Of a DNA stretch of 64,000 nt, positions 26,466 through 35,364 are shown piece by piece. Source of the stretch: Stenotrophomonas beteli (GTDB lineage: Bacteria; Pseudomonadota; Gammaproteobacteria; Xanthomonadales; Xanthomonadaceae). The translations under genes and the position numbers were made by a program. Numbering within the stretch: position 1 is the first letter of the stretch; every line of letters begins with the position of its first letter. The DNA lies in assembly GCF_001431665.1 (NCBI RefSeq), contig NZ_LLXV01000055.1, forward strand, positions 62,001 through 126,000. Reading direction: 5' to 3'. The notes beneath the pieces were generated by a model. That model was not told where the DNA came from, ran no database searches, and saw nothing but the letters and a program-made list of their open reading frames with translations.

Positions 26466-26883
26466 GGCCCTCGAACGGGTCGGCGAGATCACGCTGACCC
26501 CCGCCTTCCATGACTGCGATCCGATGAACGTGGTCTGGCATGGCCACTACTTCAAGTACTTCGAGATCGCGCGCTGCGCGCTGCTCGGGCGCTACGACTA
26601 CGACTATCCGCAGATGCTCGAATCGGGCTACCTCTGGCCGGTGGTCGATGCGCGGGTGAAGTACGTGCGGCCGCTGCTGTTCAACCAGGCCCTGCGCGTG
26701 GTCGCGCGCATCGTGGAATGGGAGAACCGGCTGAAGATCGAGTACGAGATTCTTGATGCGGAAAGCGGCCAGGTGCTGACGCGCGCGATGACCATCCAGG
26801 TCGCGGTGGACGCGGCCAGCAAGGAAATGCAGTACCAGTGCCCGCCGGTACTGTGGGAACGACTGGGAGTGCCCGCGCCATGA
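26452..26883 (+). CDS. 4-hydroxybenzoyl-CoA-type thioesterase of the APE cluster (ApeK type)
   Basis: A 143-residue hotdog thioesterase. FHDCDPMNVVWHGHYFKYFEIAR is typical (catalytic Asp in DCDPMNVVWH). ATG 26452 overlaps the ammonia lyase stop by 14 bases and the stop overlaps the next ATG. It may release or edit aryl-CoA or aryl-ACP intermediates. Confidence 0.85.
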   Translation: MPVNEALERVGEITLTPAFHDCDPMNVVWHGHYFKYFEIARCALLGRYDYDYPQMLESGYLWPVVDARVKYVRPLLFNQALRVVARIVEWENRLKIEYEILDAESGQVLTRAMTIQVAVDAASKEMQYQCPPVLWERLGVPAP

Positions 26884-27509
26884 GCCTGCTTGCCCGTGTT
26901 TCGAGCGTGCTGCTGTGCGCGCTGCTGCTGGTGGCCGTACCGCGTGTACAGGCGGCCGACCCCGCCATCGATGCGATCACCCAGGCGGTGGCGCGTCCGG
27001 AGGTGCTGCGCGGCCAGTTCAGCCAGGAAAAGCAGGTCAGCGGCTTCAAGAACCCGCTGCGCTCGCAGGGCCGGTTCGTGGTCGCACGCCAGCACGGCGT
27101 GATCTGGACCACGCTCAAGCCGTTCCCCTCCGAGGTGGTGGTCACCGCCGACCGCATCCTCAGCCGCCAGCGTGATGGCAGCACCCGCGTCGAGCTCGAC
27201 GCGCGGCAGCAGCCGGCGATGCGTTCGGTCAACGCGATCATGTTCGCGCTGATGAGTGGCGACGTGCAGGCGCTGTCCAGCCAGTTCAACGTTGCCGCCA
27301 GCCGTGAAGGGCAGGGCTGGCGCCTGCGCCTGACACCGAAGTCGGCAATGCTGGCCAAGGCCTTCGAATCGCTGACCCTGCAGGGTGACCGTTACGTGCG
27401 CCAGGTCGAGATCGTCGAGGCCAACAAGGACCGCACGCAGATCCAGTTCAGCGCGTTGAGCGAGGCACCGGCCGCGCTCAACGCCGACGAGGCCCGCCGC
27501 CTTGAGTGA
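26880..27509 (+). CDS. LolA-like periplasmic carrier of the APE cluster (ApeL type)
   Basis: A 209-residue exported protein. Signal peptide LLCALLLVAVPRVQAA ends near residue 24. The mature protein has VLRGQFSQEKQVSGFKNPLRSQG and HGVIWTTLKPFPSEVVV, the half-barrel pattern of LolA. It likely shuttles a lipid-linked pigment through the periplasm, while ordinary lipoproteins use a separate LolA elsewhere. It starts in an ATGA overlap with the thioesterase and its end overlaps the transporter start. Confidence 0.88.
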   Translation: MSLLARVSSVLLCALLLVAVPRVQAADPAIDAITQAVARPEVLRGQFSQEKQVSGFKNPLRSQGRFVVARQHGVIWTTLKPFPSEVVVTADRILSRQRDGSTRVELDARQQPAMRSVNAIMFALMSGDVQALSSQFNVAASREGQGWRLRLTPKSAMLAKAFESLTLQGDRYVRQVEIVEANKDRTQIQFSALSEAPAALNADEARRLE

Positions 27510-29856
27510 GGCCGTGGCATCGAACGCACCGGACCGGTTGCAGCGCTGGTGGCATTGGCTGGGCATTGCCTGGTTGGTGCTGCTGCTGGCGTTGGGTGCG
27601 CAGCAATGGCACTTGTGGAGCCAGCAGTCGCGGATCGACACCGACATCCTTGCGCTGCTGCCGCAGGACGCCCATGACCGTCTGTTGAGCGATGTGACTC
27701 GGCGTATTGCCGATGGCAGTTCGCGGCAGGTGGTGGTGTTGCTGGGCAGCAAGGATGGCGCCGCCGCCAAGCGCGCGCAGGTGGCGTTCGCTGCGGCCAT
27801 GGCCAACGACGCTGACCATGCGTTGCTGGTACCCAGCGGGTCCATCGAGGGCTGGTTCGATCAGGCGCGTGCGTTCTACGCGCCGTACCGCGACCGCCTG
27901 CTGACGCCGGCCCAGCGCGAGCAGCTGCAGGGCAGCGAACCGGGCGCGCTGGCCGAGCAGGCGCTGGCCGCGCTGTACGGCCCGATGGGCGCCCCGCGCC
28001 TGACCGACTGGCGGCAGGACCCGTTGTCGCTGTGGCCGCAATGGTGGCAGCAGCAGGCGCAGGGTTCGGGCTTGCGGCTGGGTGATGATGGCCTGCTCGA
28101 AGCCGAGGGCAGGCATTGGGCGGCGCTGCAGTTCGATACCCCCGGCTCGGCATTCCAGCTCGATGGCGAGCGCCATCTTGATGGCCTGCTGGAACGTGCC
28201 GGGCAGGCCGCCAGGGCGGCAGCGCCGGAGCTGGAAATCCTGCATGCCGGCGTGCCGCTGCATGCTGAAGCCGCTGCCGTACAGGCCAACCGGGAGATCA
28301 ACACCATCGGCTGGGGCTCGCTGGCGGCGGTGCTGCTGCTGGTGTGGCTGGCATTCCGTTCGTTGCGCCCGATCCTGCTGGTCGCCGCGTCGCTGCTGAT
28401 CGGTTGCGGCGTGGCGCTGGCGGTGACCGTGCTGGTATTCGGCAAGGTGCACGTGCTGACCCTGGTGTTCGGCGCATCGCTGGTGGGCGTGGCCGAGGAT
28501 TACGGCATCCACTGGTTCGCCTCGCGCCAGGCCGAGCCGGCCGATCGCCGCTGGAAACTGCTGCGTCATCTGCTGCCGGGCCTGTGGCTGGCCCTGCTGA
28601 CCAGCGCGCTGGCCTACCTGGCCCTGGGCCTGGCTCCGTTCCCGGGCCTGCGCCAGATGGCGCTGTTCTCGGTGGTCGGCCTGGCGGCCGCGTTCCTCAC
28701 GGTGATCTTCTGGTTCCCGTGGCTGGATGGTGGCGAGATCCGCCCGACCCGCTTCTCGCAGTGGCTGGGCAACACGCTGGAGCGTTTCCCGCGGCTGCAC
28801 GGGACGCGCGCGATCAGCATGTTCATCGTGGCCACAGTGGCGCTGTCGGCCATCGGCATCGCGCGCCTGCAGAGCAACGACGATCTGCGCAGCCTGCAGT
28901 CTTCACCGCCGGCCTTGATGGCCCAGCAGATCCGCCTGAGCCAGCTGCTGGGCATGCCCAGCCCGGCGCAGTTCTACCTGGTGCAGGGCAGCGACGCCGC
29001 ACAGCTGCTGCAACGCGAAGAGGCGTTGACCGAACGACTGCGCGCGCTGGCTGATGACAAGCGCATTGGCGGCTACCGCGCGATCAGCGACTGGTTGCCG
29101 TCGCCGGCACGCCAGCAGGCCGATGCGGCGTTGACCGCGAAGGTGGAGCCCGGCGTGCTGGCGGCCGTGTCCGAGGCGGTGGGCGAGCCACTGCAGCGCC
29201 CGCACTTCGCCACCACGCCGCTGACCGCCGAGGCGTTCCTGGCCTCGCCGGCATCGCAGCCGTTCCGCCATCTGTGGGTGGGGGCCGTGGGCGGGCAGAT
29301 GATCAGCGTGGTGATGGTCGATGACCTGTCACGCGCCGATGCGCTGGCCACGCTGGAAGGTGCCGCCGAAGGCCTGCCCGGCGTGCGTTGGGTAGACCGT
29401 ACCTCCGATTTCTCCAAGCTGCTGGGCCACTATCGCAAGCTGATGGGCGGGCTGCTGCTGGTCGGCATTGCCCTGGTGTTCGGCGCGCTGTGGCTGCGCT
29501 ACCGCCGCCAGGCCTGGCGCGTGTTCGCCCCGACCCTGATCGCCGGTGCGCTGACCCTGGGCCTGCTGGGCCTGTTCGGCCAGCCATTGCAGCTGTTCAA
29601 CGTGCTGGCGCTGATGCTGCTGCTGGGCATGGGCATCGACTACGGCATCTTCCTGATCGAGCACCGTGGTGATGCCAGCGCGTGGCTGGCGGTGTGCGTG
29701 GGGGCGGCCAGCACCTGGCTGTCGTTCGGCCTGCTGGGGCTGTCGCAGACCCCGGCGCTGCGCGCCTTCGGCCTGACCCTGCTGTTCGGTATCGGCCTGG
29801 TCTGGCTGATCTCGCCGCTGTTCCGGCCACCGCCGCATGACGTGCCACCGGCCTGA
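27502..29856 (+). CDS. MMPL/RND-type exporter of the APE cluster (ApeM type)
   Basis: A 784-residue inner-membrane exporter of the MMPL family. It has an N-terminal anchor helix, a large periplasmic region (about 45-250), helices 2-6 including VFGASLVGVAEDYGIHWFASR, a second periplasmic region (about 450-620), and helices 7-12 with LMLLLGMGIDYGIFLIEHRG. The GxxxDYGI motif in both halves shows the internal duplication. Start TTG 27502 overlaps the LolA-like stop by 8 bases; a GTG at 27514 is an alternative. Likely exports the polyene or its lipid conjugate by proton motive force. Confidence 0.9.
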   Translation: MSEAVASNAPDRLQRWWHWLGIAWLVLLLALGAQQWHLWSQQSRIDTDILALLPQDAHDRLLSDVTRRIADGSSRQVVVLLGSKDGAAAKRAQVAFAAAMANDADHALLVPSGSIEGWFDQARAFYAPYRDRLLTPAQREQLQGSEPGALAEQALAALYGPMGAPRLTDWRQDPLSLWPQWWQQQAQGSGLRLGDDGLLEAEGRHWAALQFDTPGSAFQLDGERHLDGLLERAGQAARAAAPELEILHAGVPLHAEAAAVQANREINTIGWGSLAAVLLLVWLAFRSLRPILLVAASLLIGCGVALAVTVLVFGKVHVLTLVFGASLVGVAEDYGIHWFASRQAEPADRRWKLLRHLLPGLWLALLTSALAYLALGLAPFPGLRQMALFSVVGLAAAFLTVIFWFPWLDGGEIRPTRFSQWLGNTLERFPRLHGTRAISMFIVATVALSAIGIARLQSNDDLRSLQSSPPALMAQQIRLSQLLGMPSPAQFYLVQGSDAAQLLQREEALTERLRALADDKRIGGYRAISDWLPSPARQQADAALTAKVEPGVLAAVSEAVGEPLQRPHFATTPLTAEAFLASPASQPFRHLWVGAVGGQMISVVMVDDLSRADALATLEGAAEGLPGVRWVDRTSDFSKLLGHYRKLMGGLLLVGIALVFGALWLRYRRQAWRVFAPTLIAGALTLGLLGLFGQPLQLFNVLALMLLLGMGIDYGIFLIEHRGDASAWLAVCVGAASTWLSFGLLGLSQTPALRAFGLTLLFGIGLVWLISPLFRPPPHDVPPA

Positions 29857-29907
29857 CCCATCTTCCGGTTTCTTCTTTCCACCTGATCGAGCAACAAGGA
29901 CGCACCG

Positions 29908-31158
29908 ATGACTACTGCTGTGGATGCTGTCGAACGCACTGAAATCCTGATCATCGGCGCCGGTCCGGCCGGCTCGGTGGCCGCGGCGATGCTGCGCCAG
30001 CAGGGCCGCCAGGTGCTGATGCTGGAGCGCCAGCAGTTCCCGCGCTTCTCCATCGGCGAAAGCCTGCTGCCGCAGAGCATGGAGTACATCGAGGCGGCGG
30101 GGCTGTTGCAGGACGTGGTCGAGGCCGGATTCCAGTACAAGAACGGTGCTGCCTTCGTGCACGGCGAGGCACGCACCGCGTTCGATTTCAGGGAGAAGTT
30201 CTCTCCGGGCTGGGGCACCACCTACCAGGTGCAGCGTGCCGACTTCGACAACGTACTGGCACGCGGCGCCGAGCGCATGGGCGCCACGCTGCGCTTCGGC
30301 GACGAAGTACTGTCGGTCGAACCCGGTGAACAGCCGGCGGTGAACGTGCGCCGCCCGGACGGCAGCCACTACCGCATCGAAGCTGACTTCATCCTTGATG
30401 CCTCCGGCTTCGCGCGCCTGCTGCCGCGCCTGCTGCAGCTGGAATCGCCGTCCAACTTCCCGGTGCGTGGTGCGATCTTCTGCCACGTGCGCGACAACAT
30501 TCCGGCCGAAGCGGACTTCGACCGCAACAAGATCCTGATCACCACCCACCCCGAGCACATCGACGTCTGGTACTGGACGATCCCGTTCTCCAACGGCTGC
30601 TGCTCGCTGGGCGTGGTGGCCGAACCGTCGTTCTTCGAACGCTACGAGGGCGACGACCTGCAGAAGCTGCAGGCCATCGTCGGCGAGGACCCGAACCTGA
30701 CCGCGCTGCTGGCCAATGCCGAATGGGCGGTGCTGCCGGTGCGCCGCATCACCGGCTACTCGGCCAATGTCAGTTCGTTGTGGGGCCCGGGCTACGCCCT
30801 GCTGGGCAACGCTGGCGAGTTCCTCGACCCGGTGTTCTCCTCCGGCGTCACCATCGCCTTCAAGTCCGCGCAGCTGGCCAGCGAGTGCCTGGCGCGCCGC
30901 TATGCCGGTGAAACCGTCGACTGGGAAGCTGAATTCTCGATTCCGCTGCGCGCCGGCGTGAAGACCTTCCGTCGTTTCGTGGAAAGCTGGTACCAGGGCG
31001 GCTTCCAGAAGATCATCTACCACCCGCAGCAGCAGCCGGAAGTGCGCAACATGATCAGTTCCATCCTGGCCGGATACGCCTGGGACACCAACAACCCGTA
31101 TGTGGCTGACGAAAGTGGCCGCCGCATGCGCGTGCTGGAGGAATTGTGCAGCGTCTGA
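29908..31158 (+). CDS. FAD-dependent halogenase-like monooxygenase of the APE cluster
   Basis: A 416-residue flavoprotein. The FAD motif GAGPAGSVAA is at residues 18-27. Two marks of flavin-dependent halogenases are present: WxWxIP at W221-P226 (WYWTIP), and Lys78 in GFQYKNGAAF, at the place of the catalytic lysine. FSIGESLLPQSM resembles the same family. A related gene occurs in the xanthomonadin cluster of Xanthomonas, whose pigment carries bromine, so this protein may halogenate the aryl head. It could instead be a simple oxidase. ATG 29908 follows CAAGGA. Confidence 0.82.
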   Translation: MTTAVDAVERTEILIIGAGPAGSVAAAMLRQQGRQVLMLERQQFPRFSIGESLLPQSMEYIEAAGLLQDVVEAGFQYKNGAAFVHGEARTAFDFREKFSPGWGTTYQVQRADFDNVLARGAERMGATLRFGDEVLSVEPGEQPAVNVRRPDGSHYRIEADFILDASGFARLLPRLLQLESPSNFPVRGAIFCHVRDNIPAEADFDRNKILITTHPEHIDVWYWTIPFSNGCCSLGVVAEPSFFERYEGDDLQKLQAIVGEDPNLTALLANAEWAVLPVRRITGYSANVSSLWGPGYALLGNAGEFLDPVFSSGVTIAFKSAQLASECLARRYAGETVDWEAEFSIPLRAGVKTFRRFVESWYQGGFQKIIYHPQQQPEVRNMISSILAGYAWDTNNPYVADESGRRMRVLEELCSV

Positions 31159-31703
31159 TTGCCCCGATCGCGGCGCTGCTGCTGTGCGTGCTGGTGACGG
31201 CCTGCGCCGGCCGCATGCCGAAGCCGCAGGTGGAACTGCCGCCGCTGCGCCTGTCGCCGGCCAGCCTGCCGGCGCCGCTGGCGTTGCAGCAGCAGCTGCA
31301 TTTCCGTTTCGGCAGCCATGAGCGCGACCTCGATGCGCTGCTGGAAGCCGACGCACAGCGGGTGCAGCTGGCCGTGCAGGCGATGGGCCAGACCGGCGTA
31401 CGCCTGCAGTGGGATGGCCAGCAGCTGACCCAGCAGCGTGCGCCGTGGCTGCCGCCGCAGGTGCGCGCCGAGCGCGTGCTGGATGACCTGCAGTTCGCAC
31501 TATGGCCGACCGCTGCGATCGCCGCGGCGCTGCCAGCCGGCTGGCAGGTCAGCGATGATGGCCAGCAGCGCCGCCTGTCGCGCGATGGCGTGGTGTGGCT
31601 GCAGCTGCAGCGCCTGGACGACGGCAGCGTGCAGCTGGAAAACCGCGCCGAAGGCTATGCGCTGCGCATTGAGTCGATCGACATGGCCGGGCAGGACCGA
31701 TGA
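31146..31703 (+). CDS. DUF3261 lipoprotein of the APE cluster (ApeN type)
   Basis: A 185-residue lipoprotein. GTG 31146 overlaps the halogenase-like stop and gives MQRLIAPIAALLLCVLVTAC with acylated Cys at 20. The mature part has LHFRFGSHERDLDALLEADA, RAERVLDDLQFALWP, and VVWLQLQRLDDGSVQLENRAEGYAL. This fits DUF3261, found with APE clusters. It probably helps insertion of the pigment into the outer membrane, together with the LolA-like protein. Confidence 0.8.
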   Translation: MQRLIAPIAALLLCVLVTACAGRMPKPQVELPPLRLSPASLPAPLALQQQLHFRFGSHERDLDALLEADAQRVQLAVQAMGQTGVRLQWDGQQLTQQRAPWLPPQVRAERVLDDLQFALWPTAAIAAALPAGWQVSDDGQQRRLSRDGVVWLQLQRLDDGSVQLENRAEGYALRIESIDMAGQDR

Positions 31704-32884
31704 GTGCACCGATCTACCTGAACGACCTCGGCGTGGTCTGCGCGCTCGGCGAGGGCCGTGCCGCAGTGGCGTCGGCGTTGTTTGCCGATGCGCCGGGTGG
31801 GCTCAGCGACAATGATCGCCTGCTGCCGGGGCGCACCCTGGCGCTGGGCGAAGTGCGCACGCCACTGCCAGCGCTGGAGAACCTGCCGGTCGCCCTGCGC
31901 GGGCGCAACAATGCGCTGCTGGAGGTGGCACTGGCGCAGATCGCACCGGCGGTGGCTGCCACCATCGCCCGCCACGGTGCCGAGCGCGTGGCGGTGGTGC
32001 TGGGCACCAGCACCTCGGGCATTGGTGAATCCGAACAGGCGCTGCGCAGCCACGCCGAACAGGGCCAGTGGCCGCAGGGCTTCGACTACGCCCAGCAGGA
32101 AATGGGCACCGCCGCGCAGTTCGTGCGCCAGCGCAGCGGCGCCCAGGGCCCGGCCTGGACGCTGTCCACTGCCTGCTCATCCAGCGCCAAGGCGCTGATG
32201 TCGGCCGCGCGCATGCTGCGCGCCGGCATTGTCGATGCGGTGATCGCCGGTGGCGCCGATTCGCTGTGCCGCTTCACCGTGGCCGGTTTCAGCGCGCTCG
32301 AATCGGTGTCGGCGTCGCGCTGCAACCCGTTTTCGCAGCATCGCGCCGGCATCAACATCGGCGAAGGTGCCGCGCTGTTCCTGCTCACCCGCGAGCCCGG
32401 CCCGGTATGCCTGGCCGGGTGGGGCGAATCGGCCGACGCTCACCACATGTCCGCCCCCGACCCGCAGGGGCTGGGCGCCATCGAGGCCCTGCAGCAGGCG
32501 CTGCAGCGCGCCGGCTGGGCCGCCGATGAAGTGGATTACGTGAATCTGCACGGCACCGCGACCGGGCACAACGATGCGATGGAAAGCCTGGCGGTCTCGC
32601 AGGTACTGGGCCATGGCGTGCCGGCCAGCTCGACCAAGCCGCTGACCGGTCACACGCTGGGCGCGTCTGGCGCAATCGAGGCCGCGTTGTGCTGGATCCT
32701 GCTGGCCGAGAATCCGCAGCAGCAGCTGCCGCCGCACTGGTGGGATGGCGTGGCCGATCCGGCGCTGCCGGTGCTGCCGCTGGTGGCGCCGGGCACCCGC
32801 CTGGCGCAGCCAGCGCGGCGGGTGCTGAGCAACTCGTTCGCCTTCGGCGGCAGCAATGCCGTGCTGGCGCTGGAGCGTCGATGA
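31700..32884 (+). CDS. Beta-ketoacyl-ACP synthase of the APE cluster (ApeO type)
   Basis: A 394-residue active ketosynthase. The catalytic Cys159 lies in LSTACSSSAKAL; the two histidines are in NLHGTATGHND and KPLTGHTLGASGA; the C-terminal NSFAFGGSN is typical. It is a likely partner of the chain-length factor at 18918. ATG 31700 overlaps the DUF3261 stop by 4 bases. Confidence 0.9.
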   Translation: MSAPIYLNDLGVVCALGEGRAAVASALFADAPGGLSDNDRLLPGRTLALGEVRTPLPALENLPVALRGRNNALLEVALAQIAPAVAATIARHGAERVAVVLGTSTSGIGESEQALRSHAEQGQWPQGFDYAQQEMGTAAQFVRQRSGAQGPAWTLSTACSSSAKALMSAARMLRAGIVDAVIAGGADSLCRFTVAGFSALESVSASRCNPFSQHRAGINIGEGAALFLLTREPGPVCLAGWGESADAHHMSAPDPQGLGAIEALQQALQRAGWAADEVDYVNLHGTATGHNDAMESLAVSQVLGHGVPASSTKPLTGHTLGASGAIEAALCWILLAENPQQQLPPHWWDGVADPALPVLPLVAPGTRLAQPARRVLSNSFAFGGSNAVLALERR

Positions 32885-33336
32885 ACACGCTGTACGCGAT
32901 CGAAGAAGTGGTGCCGCACCGCCAGGACATGTGCCTGCTGGAGCGCATCACCCGCTGGGACCAGGATACCGTCGAGGCCGAACTGGTGGTGCCCGAGGCC
33001 GGCCTGTTCGTCGACAACGGCCAGGTGCCGGCCTGGGTCGGCATCGAATACATGGCGCAGGCCATCGCCGCGTGGGCCGGCTGCCGCGCGCGCGCGGCCG
33101 GCAAGCCACCGCAGCTGGGCTTCCTGCTCGGCAGCCGTCGCTACAGCAGTCCGCGCAGTGGCTTCCCCAGTGGCACCCGCCTGCGCGTACAGGCGCGCTG
33201 CGAGCTGTTGGGCGACAATGGATTGGGGATGTTCGCCTGCCGCATCCTGGCAGGCGAGGACGAATGGGCGACAGCCAACGTCTCGGTGTTCGAACCGACC
33301 GACGCGATGGCCTATCTGGAGAGTGGACAGGCATGA
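32881..33336 (+). CDS. Hotdog 3-hydroxyacyl-ACP dehydratase of the APE cluster (ApeP type)
   Basis: A 151-residue dehydratase-like protein. The start (YAIEEVVPHRQDMCLLERI) and IEYMAQAIAAWAGCRAR resemble ApeP dehydratases. It would form the double bonds of the polyene together with the dehydratase part of the protein at 21537. It starts in an ATGA overlap with the ketosynthase and ends overlapping the reductase. Confidence 0.88.
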   Translation: MNTLYAIEEVVPHRQDMCLLERITRWDQDTVEAELVVPEAGLFVDNGQVPAWVGIEYMAQAIAAWAGCRARAAGKPPQLGFLLGSRRYSSPRSGFPSGTRLRVQARCELLGDNGLGMFACRILAGEDEWATANVSVFEPTDAMAYLESGQA

Positions 33337-34064
33337 CAGGAAATCGAAGCGTGCTGGTGACCGGCGCCAGCCGGGGCATTGGCCGGGCCATCGCGCTGCG
33401 CATCGCGCGTGATGGCTTCGACGTGGTGGTGCATTGCCGCAGCCGCCTGGAAGAAGCACAGGCCGTGGTGGCCGAGATCCAGGCCTTGGGCCAGCAGGCC
33501 CGCGTGCTGGCGTTCGACGTGGCCGACCGCGAGGCCGCACGCGCCGCGCTGGAGGCCGATGTCGAAGCGCACGGCGCGTACTACGGCGTGGTCTGCAATG
33601 CCGGCATCGCCCGTGATGGCGCCTTCCCGGCACTGTCGGCGGAGGATTGGGACCAGGTCATCCACACCAACCTGGATGGCTTCTACAACGTGCTGCATCC
33701 GCTGATCATGCCGATGGTGCGGCGGCGCAAGCCCGGCCGCATCGTCACCCTGTCGTCGGTGTCCGGCCTGGCCGGCAACCGCGGGCAGGTCAACTACAGC
33801 GCCGCCAAGGCCGGCATCATCGGTGCCACCAAGGCGCTGGCGCTGGAACTGGCCAGCCGCCAGATCACCGTCAACTGCGTGGCCCCGGGCCTGATCGAGA
33901 CCGAAATGCTCAACGACGAAGTGATCGAACACGCGCTCAAGCTGATTCCCGCCGGGCGTGTCGGCCGTCCCGACGAAGTGGCGGCCACCGTGGCCTTCCT
34001 GCTGTCCGAACCGGCCGGCTACATCACCCGCCAGGTGATCTCGGTCAACGGAGGCATGCTCTGA
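33333..34064 (+). CDS. 3-oxoacyl-ACP reductase (FabG-like) of the APE cluster (ApeQ type)
   Basis: A 243-residue short-chain dehydrogenase. NADPH-binding TGASRGIG is at residues 10-17, NAGIARDG near 87, and the catalytic set is SSVSG...YSAAKAG. C-terminal VISVNGGML is typical of FabG. It starts in a 4-base overlap and its TGA shares one base with the next ATG, so it is translationally coupled on both sides. Confidence 0.92.
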   Translation: MTGNRSVLVTGASRGIGRAIALRIARDGFDVVVHCRSRLEEAQAVVAEIQALGQQARVLAFDVADREAARAALEADVEAHGAYYGVVCNAGIARDGAFPALSAEDWDQVIHTNLDGFYNVLHPLIMPMVRRRKPGRIVTLSSVSGLAGNRGQVNYSAAKAGIIGATKALALELASRQITVNCVAPGLIETEMLNDEVIEHALKLIPAGRVGRPDEVAATVAFLLSEPAGYITRQVISVNGGML

Positions 34065-35302
34065 TGGCCGCCGATCGTCGCGTGGTGGTCACCGGTGCGG
34101 CCGCGATCAGTCCGCTCGGCCATGACTGGCCGACCATCGAGGCGCACCTGCGCAGCTGCCGCAACGCGGTGCGCGGGATGCCCGAGTGGGATGTCTACGC
34201 CGGACTGAACACCAAGCTGGCCGCGCCGGCGCAGGACTTCGAGCTGCCGCCGAACTACAACCGCAAGACCACCCGCTCGATGGGCAAGGTCGCGATCATG
34301 TCGGTGCGCGCCACCGAAGTGGCGCTGCGCGAAGCCGGCCTGCATGAACACCCGGTGCTGCGCAGCGGACGGACGGGCGTGGCCTACGGGTCCTCGTCCG
34401 GCAGCCACGAGGCCACCGGCGAATTCGGACGCATGCTCAACGAATTCACCACCGAGGGCATCAGCGCCACCACCTACCTGAAGATGATGAGCCATACCGC
34501 GCCGGTCAACATCGGCGTGTTCTTCGGCTTGTCCGGGCGCGTCTACACCACCTCCAGCGCCTGCACTTCGGGCAGCCAGGGCGTGGGCGCAGCCTATGAA
34601 GCGATCCGCAGCGGCAAGCAGACAGTGATGGTGGCCGGTGGCGCCGAGCAGCTCGATGCCACCGCCGCAGCGGTGTTCGACACCCTGTTCGCCACCAGCG
34701 TGCGCAACGATGCGCCGCAGAGCACGCCGCGCCCGTTCGATGCCGGCCGCGATGGCCTGGTGCTGGGCGAAGGTGCCTGCACGCTGATCCTGGAAGACCT
34801 GGAACACGCGCAGGCGCGTGGCGCCACCATCCTCGCCGAGGTGGTCGGCTACGGCACCAACAGCGACGGCCAGCACGTCACCCAGCCCAGCGCCGATACC
34901 ATGGCCCAGGCCATGCGCCTGGCGCTGGAGGATGCCGGCCTGGACGCGGCGCAGATCGACTACGTCAACGCCCACGGTACCGCCACCGACCACGGCGACA
35001 TCGCAGAGACCCAGGCCACCGCGCAGGTGTTCGGCAGCCGTGTGCCGATCAGCTCGCTGAAGAGCTATGTCGGCCACATGCTCGGCGCCTGCGGTGCGTT
35101 CGAGGCTTGGCTGAGCATCGAGATGATGCGGGCCGGCTGGTTCGCGCCGACGCTGAACCTGGCCGAGGTCGACCCGCGCTGCGGCCAGCTGGACTTCATC
35201 ACCGGGCAGGGCCGCGAACTGCAGGCCGAGTACGTGATGAGCAACAATTTCGCCTTCGGCGGCATCAACACCTCGCTGGTGTTCCGCCGCTGGCGCGAAT
35301 GA
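34064..35302 (+). CDS. Second beta-ketoacyl-ACP synthase of the APE cluster (ApeR type)
   Basis: A 412-residue FabF-like ketosynthase. Catalytic Cys167 lies in TTSSACTSGSQGVG, and histidines in NAHGTATDHGD and LKSYVGHMLGACGA; NNFAFGGIN near the end. Two active ketosynthases in one operon suggest a split between the first condensation and iterative elongation, as in other APE systems. ATG 34064 overlaps the reductase stop by one base. Confidence 0.92.
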   Translation: MAADRRVVVTGAAAISPLGHDWPTIEAHLRSCRNAVRGMPEWDVYAGLNTKLAAPAQDFELPPNYNRKTTRSMGKVAIMSVRATEVALREAGLHEHPVLRSGRTGVAYGSSSGSHEATGEFGRMLNEFTTEGISATTYLKMMSHTAPVNIGVFFGLSGRVYTTSSACTSGSQGVGAAYEAIRSGKQTVMVAGGAEQLDATAAAVFDTLFATSVRNDAPQSTPRPFDAGRDGLVLGEGACTLILEDLEHAQARGATILAEVVGYGTNSDGQHVTQPSADTMAQAMRLALEDAGLDAAQIDYVNAHGTATDHGDIAETQATAQVFGSRVPISSLKSYVGHMLGACGAFEAWLSIEMMRAGWFAPTLNLAEVDPRCGQLDFITGQGRELQAEYVMSNNFAFGGINTSLVFRRWRE

Positions 35303-35364
35303 TCCACCGCCCCACCGCCGTTGTTCCCGCAACCTACCCGCACCCTCGACAAGGAGATGTTTCG

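Noticed and set aside
33647-34063. A 551-residue version of the second ketosynthase starting inside the reductase gene
   Set aside because: The upstream part is out-of-frame reductase sequence. ATG 34064 gives the standard FabF-like start.
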